From Boswellia sacra (Eukaryota > Streptophyta > Magnoliopsida > Sapindales > Burseraceae), in NCBI GenBank assembly GCA_013180625.2, contig SNVD02002494.1, positions 1 through 64,000 on the forward strand: DNA of 64,000 nucleotides. Direction: 5' to 3'. Every line of letters begins with the position of its first letter. The first letter of the stretch is position 1. The translations under genes and the position numbers were made by a program. The notes below the pieces were generated by a model. The model made no database searches. It was given only the letters and a program-made list of their open reading frames with translations, and was not told the origin of the DNA. Shown one piece after another: positions 55,926 to 64,000 of the stretch.

Positions 55926-57834
55926 AACATTTTTTTCAGAGATTGTTTGGTAATGTGGTGTTATGGAAAAAAATTGGTAACATTGATTTTAATTGTTAGT
56001 TATTTAAAAGTCATTAATACGTGTGTGATAAATTTTATTTTCAAAATTTAGTTCTAAATATAGTTATAAAAATTATAGTTACAAAAATATTTAAGTTATT
56101 TTGAAATAATAGAAATAAATTTATAGTATTAAAATAATAAAAATAAAAAATTTATATATATATAATAATATATTTAAAGTAATAAAATTTAAATTAAAAA
56201 AAAAATCATTGCAGCTAGAAAACCATTGTCTCCATTTGTTGGAGATTCGGTGACACAACCATCGCCGTTCATATGGGCTATGATTAGGTTATTCAAATAA
56301 AAGGATATCATTGATACATATGCTAATTTTTTGTATAGGAAGAGAAAGAAGTTTTGGCTGTTCTTTGTATAATTTCTCGAAATTGTTGAAGCTAGATTTT
56401 ATGCCAACCATATTATTTTTCACCAATAGATTAGTCAGTACCGTTGATCGATTCATAAAATAAACCAAAAATCCAATTTAATATGCTAGAGGGTAGCCTA
56501 CAGGAACATACTACTAAGTTAATCACAAGCATTGGCATAGGGACATGTACCAATTGGAGACAAGTCCCAACAAATTTTAAAGAAAAAAGTATGGTAATAC
56601 ACAATTTGGTATCTTTTAACTCTTAGTTATCGTGTTTTCCATTTGAAACTTTTTTAATACTTATTACAAAGTCCATTGTTTATACTTTAAAAATTTCCAA
56701 CTATATTTTATAAGTTGCTTAATTTATGTTTGTGGGAGAATCTGCCTCCAGATTTCCATTTAGTAACAGTAAGACCCCCCATTTCAGTCTGATGTTTCGA
56801 AAAATAAACAGCAAGAGGGCACTATATAGTCACATAAACGAGTGAAACAAAAGATGTGAACAAAATAAATAAAAATTAAATTAGGAAAGAAAGAGCGAAT
56901 TTCTTTTCACTTTTGCTCTCTTCTCTTCATCTCGCTTGTCTATTCATCATTATCTTGATGTCTCAACCCCCTTCATCCTTCTTCACCGTAATCCTCTTAA
57001 TACCAAGCTGACTCTCTCATCGACTCTTGGAAAGACCCGTTCATGGCCTAGTTACCGCCTTACCTCTCCTATCCTTACTTTTCTCTGAGTCATCGCCCAA
57101 TTACTCTTTGAAATTAACATGGAAGATCGACGCCTTATGGCGCCCTGTCAATCGCTAGAACAACAATAGCAGCAACATCACCTCTCCTCATTTAGGAGGC
57201 AAAATCAGCCTAGCGAGATTTGAGACGACCATGTTGCTCGAGTGAACTCGGATGAAGAGATAATGGTTGTGGATAATCCTTGCACCAATTTTCTTTTTTT
57301 ATTTTCTTTTATTTTTATTCTTATAAATATGTACCAATTTTCGTAGTGGTGCTCTTGGTTTGACTTCTGTGAAGAACAATAGTGGTGTTGACTACAAATT
57401 TATCGGTGATGGCATTGCTTGGAAACAACGGTGGTGTTGCCATGGGGCATTGATAGGCGAATGGGTTGTGATGTTAATAGCAGGGGTACGATGCCGCTCG
57501 TGGTCGGGCGAATCAAAAGAAGATTTGGGTTGTTTTCTACTCTTGTTTGGATGCCAGAGAACTAGGAGTAGGAATTTTCTCCTAGCACAACTCAGGTGTC
57601 ACCACTCTGCTGCAAGGTTATTAACAAAGTATTAACTTTTTCCTACTAGAAAGGCTGAAGCGCAAGATTTTTCATTTTTTAATATTGAACCGCCTGAATT
57701 AACAACATTATCCCCATCCTCATGGCGTTTCTCATCTCTAACCGTAGTCTAAAATTGAGGGTCTTAATGTTACTGAATGAAAACTTGGGGGTGCACAAAA
57801 AATATACATGACAGCCGTTTAAGTTATTTTTGAT
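55926..57834. other. AT-rich DNA, no supported gene
   Basis: The 56890-57640 part is less AT-rich and contains an open frame of 91 codons (57360-57635) rich in Trp, Cys and Arg. It matches no family I know and has no supporting splice or promoter signals. It may be an old gene fragment. Confidence 0.4.
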
Positions 57835-57976
57835 CAATGAATACATTCTCGCATAAAAGAATCAACCATAAATATTGTCAATTTGTACAATTTCATTTAG
57901 AAAATTTGATTTGGATGTCTTTGTTACAAAGCATTTATCGGACGATTTTGAGGTGTTTATTTGTATTACAATATAT

Positions 57977-58937
57977 ATTATATGTATTGTTTTTACGTGA
58001 TCTAATTCATGGATAACAATCCTTCATGCAATATTTTAGACCTTGAGTGATAATTAAAAGGTTAGACAGGAACATAATTTGCGTATGATAAAAAGTATAT
58101 CAAAGAGGTCAAGTTATGTTGGGGTGGCGGAGTCAATGACAATGGGTGCCTATTTTTGTACTTTTTCCTATTAAAACTTGATCGTTTAATTTATTTACTT
58201 TGTGCAGCGGAGAGAAAGTAGAGACTCTAGTCAGGCCATTTTTAAAATTTTAAAATAAATTGATTTTATTTTAAAATTTATTTTAAAAGTGGAGGCAGTG
58301 GACCTCTGGTATCACCCAGTAGAAGTAGTGACTCCCTTCATCCCTTCTTTATTTTTAGAAAATAAATTTTAAAATAAATTTGATTTTATAATTTATCTAT
58401 TAAATACATCTTTATTTATTTTAAAAGTTTAAAAAATTAGAGGGTATTGTTGGATATATAGAATTTTATAGGGATAATTTTGACATTTTTTATTAGTACT
58501 ATACAATGTAATGCTAATGTCATGGATTAGCTCTACATAATTTAATATAATGTTGATGCATCTAAGGGTTGTACCTTCTATTAATTAATACTATGCTAAA
58601 TTAGCGCTAAACACATGTATTATATTATTCAATACAATGCAATAAAATAATACTATACAGTGTCGCGTACCAAACATAACCTATATGTATTGTTTTTACG
58701 TGATCTAATTCATGGATAACAATCCTTCGTGCAATATTTTAGACCTTGAGTGATAATTAAAAGGTTAGACCGGAACATAATTTGCGTATGATAAAAAGTT
58801 TATCAAAGAGGTATGTTGGGGTGGCGGAGTCAATGACAATGGGTGCCTATTTTTGTACTTTTTCCTATTAAAACTTGATCGTTTAATTTATTTACTTTGT
58901 GCAGCGGAGAGAAAGTGGAGACTCTAGTCAGACCATT
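57977..58937. repeat. Direct repeat of about 260 bases flanking an AT-rich insert
   Basis: Copy 1 (57977-58240) and copy 2 (58680-58937) run from TATGTATTGTTTTTACGTGA to GACTCTAGTCAG(G/A)CCATT, with a handful of substitutions and one 6-base indel. The 440 bases between hold an AT-rich repeat and, at the right, GTGTCGCGTACCAAACATAACC, which looks like a transposon terminus. Each copy includes GGTGGCGGAGTCAATGACAA, similar to the ends of the hAT-like MITEs nearby. Confidence 0.88.
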
Positions 58938-60808
58938 GATCAAGTTTAATTATATAGAAATGAGCTCTGAAAAGGACGAGGGAATCTAGCATCCTAATGT
59001 TGTTGCGAGGTTTTTTGAAACCACCGTAAGTAGTACAAAATTTATAGTTTTCAAGATTCGTTTCCAGAAAACTGCCAAGTAATATGATATGTGACGGGTA
59101 AAACTACCAAGCAATCCAATTTTTCTTTTATTGATAATTTAATCCTCAGATGATTTATATATCTACAATTGCAATTAACAAGGCTAGGGTTTAAGGAAAA
59201 GGACCAATCATATTTAGTAATTTTTATAGATTAGAGAATTGGTAGGTGTACATAAAATATTACGTAAAAGATATGTAGGGTTATCTTCAGATTTTAGAGG
59301 GTGCATAAGTTGAAATTAAGTCGTATTTTTTATTTTGAATAGTGGCTTTGTTAACATAATTGATTTAGAGATAATTTGTATTTTTAGCCTAATATCTAGT
59401 GACGTTTAAAAGTCCAAATTAAATATTCTTCTCACTAAGAATATTAGTAAATATGAAAATTAATTAATTCTTTGTAGATCATATTATCTATTTTTTTAAT
59501 TTATCCCTAATTTTCATTTGTTCGTGTACTTTTTATAACATTAGTTTATACGAGGTATATTAATTAACATAAATGTTGGACGTATGTGCATTATTGATCT
59601 TCGATTCTAACAAAACAAAGGACACAAATCCAATGCGCATTTGCTTCAAGTTTTGATTAATTTCTTATACTTAAATTAGTCCATGTTAACCGGACAAAAT
59701 CGCACATGAAGACTAATTAATAATTTAGAGTTGAGAATGTTTATGGTATATATCGTAGTAAGTAAATCTAAGTCTATAAAACAAGAAAACAAAATTAAGT
59801 ACTATAATGATATCTTCAATTCCATTATCAAATTGTATGAATTTCAATGTTAAATGTTTGTGTTTCGATTTGTTTGTCCTACCTGAAATACTCCGACTCA
59901 TTATAAAATTATTATCTTCAGAGGCGTAGTTTCAAAAACACGAAAGCTTTATATATTGTTCATCAAAGCTTAGCTTCAGCCAAACGTTTACAAATTCTAA
60001 CACAAAACGATATGGGGACCAACTAATAAAACTTCATATAATATTTATCGATGCACATCTATGCAACTAGCTAATAATTATTATCTTAATAATCCCATAT
60101 TAATCAAAACACTAAAGAAAATTTCCGTGCAATTAAACGTAGTAAATGATGTAATTAGCTAATAAATCCAGAGGGCAGGTGAGGCTATTGGCGTCAGGGA
60201 CCATAACATCTCAAAATCATGTACACATATATATAGGTTTAATTATTGCGAACATATTTTTCTAAACATTGGTCCCTAAATAAAATTTTGTCTCAAATTG
60301 ACCAAAGTAAATAGATACATAGTATTGGGGACCAAGCAAGCAGGGACCAGTTTTATTTTCTGAACCAAAGAGTTAATAATTAAATTTCCGTTCACAATGA
60401 TTAAGCAATCAAAATGATATATTTGGGAGATAGCGGGGGAGGGATTTAAATAACAATAATCAAGGCCGCCATTGTCATGTGAGTAACCGGTTTGAAAACA
60501 ATATATATGTTAAAGTGATTTGTGGTACAAAAGAACGGATCAAAGATGCTTGATTAATAAAAACAAGTAGTAATATCGGTGGATACCTATATTTATTCTT
60601 GTAATGTGGTCCTTTGATTCCCATGAGGGAATTTCACGTGACTGATGCTACTTGGATTAGAGTGTTGTTATGATTTCCATTAGTAATTAATTAGACTATA
60701 TATTGTCATATAGGATACGATATATAGCAGGCATGCATGACGCTTGTGGGACAGAAGATAAATTTATAAATTTCCTGTGTCTATGAAAGTAGCTAGACAC
60801 ATAAAATA
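58938..60808. other. AT-rich DNA, no gene recognised
   Basis: No coding sequence, inverted terminal repeats or arrays are evident. Confidence 0.5.
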
Positions 60809-60816
60809 TATAAACT

Positions 60817-61428
60817 CAGTAGCGGACTTAAGATTGAATTTTTGAAGGAACCACATGTTTTAAAAAATTTGTTATAGATTAAGTAAAAAAATATATCAAG
60901 AAACTAAATTATATAATAAACAAACAAAAGAAATTATTAATCATAATAAAATTTAAAAGAAAAATAAGTACATAACAACTATATTAAATTTACACCAATC
61001 TTAATATAATATACAAAAAGAAACATGATTTTCTTTCAATTTCTTGAAAATCATTTATAATTAATTATATGCTAAATTTCTATGCGAAATAAAAGAGTGA
61101 GAGACTTTTTTTTTTTTTTGTGTATGGCATATTAATTGTGACTTTATAAGGAAAGCTATTCATATAAGGTATCCTTGTTTAGATAGGAAGTATTACTTTC
61201 ATATTTAATTAAATTTCAAAAGAATATTTAATTAATAATATGATAAAATAAAAATAGTTTCACTTATTTAAAATATCAGTTATGTCCTTACATAAATAGA
61301 TTTCCATAAAACATTTGTGGAGGCCAAAATAGGAAAATCACATATTATACATCATTTATATTAGAAAATTTAAATAAATTTAGTGACCTAGGCCCTCTTA
61401 GGGCAAAGTGTATGTAGTTCCGCTATTG
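60817..61428. mobile_element. hAT-like MITE with perfect 8-bp TSD
   Basis: The left end is CAGTAGCGGACTTA; the reverse complement of the right end is CAATAGCGGAACTAC. Both flanks read TATAAACT (60809-60816 and 61429-61436). At 612 bases it has no coding sequence. Ends and duplication size match 55153-55917. Confidence 0.9.
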
Positions 61429-61459
61429 TATAAACTAATTCGGATGAAACCCTATATGT

Positions 61460-62384
61460 TTTAGTATGGGATCTATTTAGGACTTCTATGCTGCGAAAAA
61501 CTGTTACAGGAAAAATCTATTCTTAGTTGTTTTGTCTCAAAAACTTGTAAGTGTTTGGTAAATTAGTTTCAAAAATTGCTATATACTATGTAAAAACTAT
61601 GGATATTTGTTTGTTAATCTTGATTTTCAAAAGGTAATTTTTTTTGTAAAAATGCAAAAATATACAAAAATTTCTTAAAAAAGAAATATTATTAAAATTT
61701 TAAATTAAATTAATAATTATAATATTAAAAATAAATAGTAAATTTTTATAAAAAATAATATATATATATTCATTAATTTATTATTTAAAATAACAAAATA
61801 AATAAAATTGAAAATACAGTCTCCAGATGTTAGTCGCCACTGGCCATCGTTGAAGTGACGCATCGGAGACACTGCCACCACCACCACCAGAATCTTTGTC
61901 AGCCATTCTTTTCATATCCATTGGTGTCTCCACCATTCATGCCACTGATTGATGGGGATCTAATGGTTAGACTTTTGGTGCCAGTGGCAGGTGACATCTA
62001 GCAATGCAGCTGCTGCTGTCCGACAATTTTTTTATTTTCAAAAAATTTATTTTAAAATATAATTTTAAATAAAATTTCTTTTTTAATTTATATACATAGA
62101 TATTGTAAAATTTTAATATATAATGGTATTTTTGGATTTATATTAAATTATGAGGACAATTTTTATATTTTGGTTTTTTCAAATTTTAGCTTTTCAAAAT
62201 CTGATTTTCAAAAGTTGTTCTCTACCTGCTCTTTCAATTTAGGACAAAAAATAAATTTCTAAGCGGCAGCTTCCTCAACAATCAATTTTTAAGTTTTTAT
62301 CAAATACCAAAATAGTTGTATCTAGTAGCAAAATTCAAAAGCTGCTGTGCAAAAGCTGTCCCAAATGCACACTTAATCTAATAT
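61460..62384. mobile_element. Possible MITE with diverged inverted ends
   Basis: The left part ('gctgcgaaaaactgtt', then 'gtttggtaaattagtttcaaaaattgc') resembles the reverse complement of the right part ('gcagcttttgaatttt', then 'ttttggtatttgataaaaacttaaaaattg'). The outer right end reads, reversed, GTGTGCATTTGGGACAGC, a common plant hAT-MITE style. A GC-richer insert with CCACCACCACCACC lies at 61860. No target duplication could be confirmed. Confidence 0.35.
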
Positions 62385-63925
62385 AGATCAATTATTTACT
62401 TTCATATTGTTGTTTTCTTCAATCAAAATTGTGCAAAGAAAAAGAAGAGAAAAAAACTAATATATGCTTGATGTTTAATTCATCTATATACACCCAGGGG
62501 GTTACTTCCAACGCAGTTAACCACTTGTACAACGCAGCTTCCTTATCTTTGCAAAAAATTTTTAAGAAATGTAAAAAAATATAAGGCGATTATTATTATT
62601 TTTTTTAAGATTTCTTTTTTCAGTTATGGACTAACATTCTCGATTTCTTTACGTAATTAATCATAGTGATAGCATAATATTTGGTGCAATCAACTAGTGA
62701 TGCATTCTTAATATATAAAGACTAATAAGAGAGAGAGAGTTTAGATTAATTTGGACTCTATATATAGATCTTGATTTTATGATATAAATTCTAATAATAT
62801 AACTAATATTTTTCTTTTAAATTTGATAAACAGTTAGGTTATTACTTGCAATATTATTATGTTACGTTAGTTTGTAGGAAAATCTATAGTTGTATAAGTT
62901 GATTGTATATCTAATATTATTCAAAACTATTATATATATAGATGCTTTTAGAATTTTTAGAAGAGATCTAATAGGTTAATTATCTGATTTCTCTATCATA
63001 TAGATCCATTCCCTCAGGAATTGAAGGTTCTACGTGTGGTTAACAGGTAAAATTACGAAGGAAATAGATTACGTTGATCTAAAATTAAGGAGTCTATCGG
63101 GACTATTCTGTGTTACATATAGAGCCGCTAGAATCAACATTATCAATTTACACTCTCTATATTTTAATTATCTTATATTAGAGGTTTCCCATTAATTCTT
63201 GCTTGGAAAAGCTGAAGCTAAGTGATAGATCTTTTCATCATGATTCATTAAGAAGAGACCATTTAGTTCTTTCCAAATGAACATATTGATTAGCACAGAT
63301 CATAATTATGAATGGTGCATGGTTCAAATGTTCGAGATTTGGTTTAGACATTATAATAAGAAAAATAACTCTATCTTTTTTGTTTTTTAATTTTAAAATA
63401 ACTCCTACGGCATGATTAAAAATTATTTCTAAATTATCCAACTAAACACATGACTTCTATTTATTCATTTATTAATATATTTTAACGTTTATATTGAAAT
63501 CCACCCATTATTAAAATCAAATCCAAAGACAAAGGCATGTATGGTACTTCATACTTTCATTTTATGGTTGCCACGTTTCCATCAAAACAGATTTTATTCG
63601 TCTACATGATCTTCATCATGTGTCGTCAATTTTATTTATCACAATTAATAGTATTTTTATCTAAGAAGTTTGTTAGTTAGTTTCCTCAAAAAGTCTGTAC
63701 TGCAATCGTATATTTCGAAGTTTGCATGGTTTATTATATTTCAGCTTGTAAACTGATCAGTAACCAACAAAGCAAATATAGAGATTCCCTTGCAATAAAG
63801 GACACATTCATTCTATTGCACAATAGTTAAAGGTGTTTGTCGTGTAACGGGCAGAAACACTATTAAAGGGAAACGGGGAGAGCTAGCCTCAATCATAGAC
63901 AAAACCAAATTTTAACTTGTTCAAT
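62385..63925. other. AT-rich DNA upstream of the gene at 63926
   Basis: No gene is recognised. The last few hundred bases would hold the promoter of the gene starting at 63926. TATA-like CAAATATAGAG (about 63773) and CTATTAAAGGG (about 63860) are candidates, neither proven. Confidence 0.4.
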
Positions 63926-64000
63926 ATGGATTATGAGATTGTGGGAATTGTTGTAGCACTTTTGCTATGGGTCACGCGGGCAATGGTGACTGAGCGTCGC
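63926..64000 (+). CDS. Start of a membrane-anchored protein (runs off window)
   Basis: The ATG at 63926 opens MDYEIVGIVVALLLWVTRAM and ends the window at VTERR, 25 codons with no stop. Residues 5-17 form a hydrophobic signal anchor followed by basic residues. GC content rises clearly compared with the upstream DNA, as at a real gene start. A short hydrophobic N-terminus followed by ERR fits an ER-anchored enzyme such as a cytochrome P450. That is a guess from shape; no family motif is within view. Confidence 0.5.
   Translation, partial: MDYEIVGIVVALLLWVTRAMVTERR

Noticed and set aside
57360..57635. 91-codon frame as a possible gene.
   Set aside because: No recognisable domain, Kozak context, splice structure or neighbouring exon; kept only as a remark in the region entry.

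Overview
This window is AT-rich, intron-bearing nuclear DNA of a flowering plant, most likely a eudicot. The signs are plant-specific gene pieces (LOG-type cytokinin enzyme, vacuolar sorting receptor, SIN3-like, 14-3-3), plant splice-site patterns, and the full range of plant transposon lineages: Athila-like and chromodomain Ty3/gypsy, Tork-like and SIRE-like Ty1/copia, CACTA, MULE, hAT-like MITEs and a tRNA-derived SINE. Only two stretches look like live host genes, and both run off the window: a LOG-type first exon at the left edge (minus strand) and the first 25 codons of a membrane-anchored protein at the right edge (plus strand). Everything between is transposon sequence, captured gene pieces or featureless AT-rich DNA.

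Layout. 1-530: LOG exon 1 and its short upstream region. 530-8314: a decayed Athila-like Ty3/gypsy element on the minus strand, with 5' LTR, tRNA-Asp-type primer site, gag, protease, RT, RNase H, integrase and a downstream ORF. Its 3' LTR is absent. It abuts, probably by insertion, the RT gene of a Tork-like copia element whose 3' part and 3' LTR remain at 8315-9972. 9973-12860: no gene seen. 12860-18890: a probable MULE with diverged terminal inverted repeats, an unidentified gene fragment with splice sites, a SWIM-domain transposase remnant, and about 3 kb of a degenerate palindromic motif. 18964-19872: a second, short MULE-like element. 20684-21027: a fresh 172-bp tandem duplication. 21040-23776: an LTR-like repeat. 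23886-25540: a copia RT/RNase H remnant.

25541-48440 is a nested complex. A Tekay-type chromovirus (minus strand) carries one CACTA element in its 3' LTR (26318-30696, TSD TGC, holding a broken 14-3-3 copy) and another in its pol gene (34140-39337, TSD ACT, non-autonomous). It is cut in its RT gene by a SIRE-like copia element (40406-47339) lacking most of RT and all of RNase H. The copia element's two flanks do not match. Its right side abuts a vacuolar-sorting-receptor EGF fragment fused to SIN3-like exons inside a third CACTA element, whose right end is at 48440. This marks a rearrangement.

48441-64000 is AT-rich intergenic DNA holding a decayed multi-exon, probably transposon-associated gene, a SINE with a perfect 10-bp TSD, two related MITEs with perfect 8-bp TSDs, several local duplications, and finally the start of a new gene at 63926. 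The genes do not form a pathway. The window records successive insertion, capture and rearrangement between two host genes.
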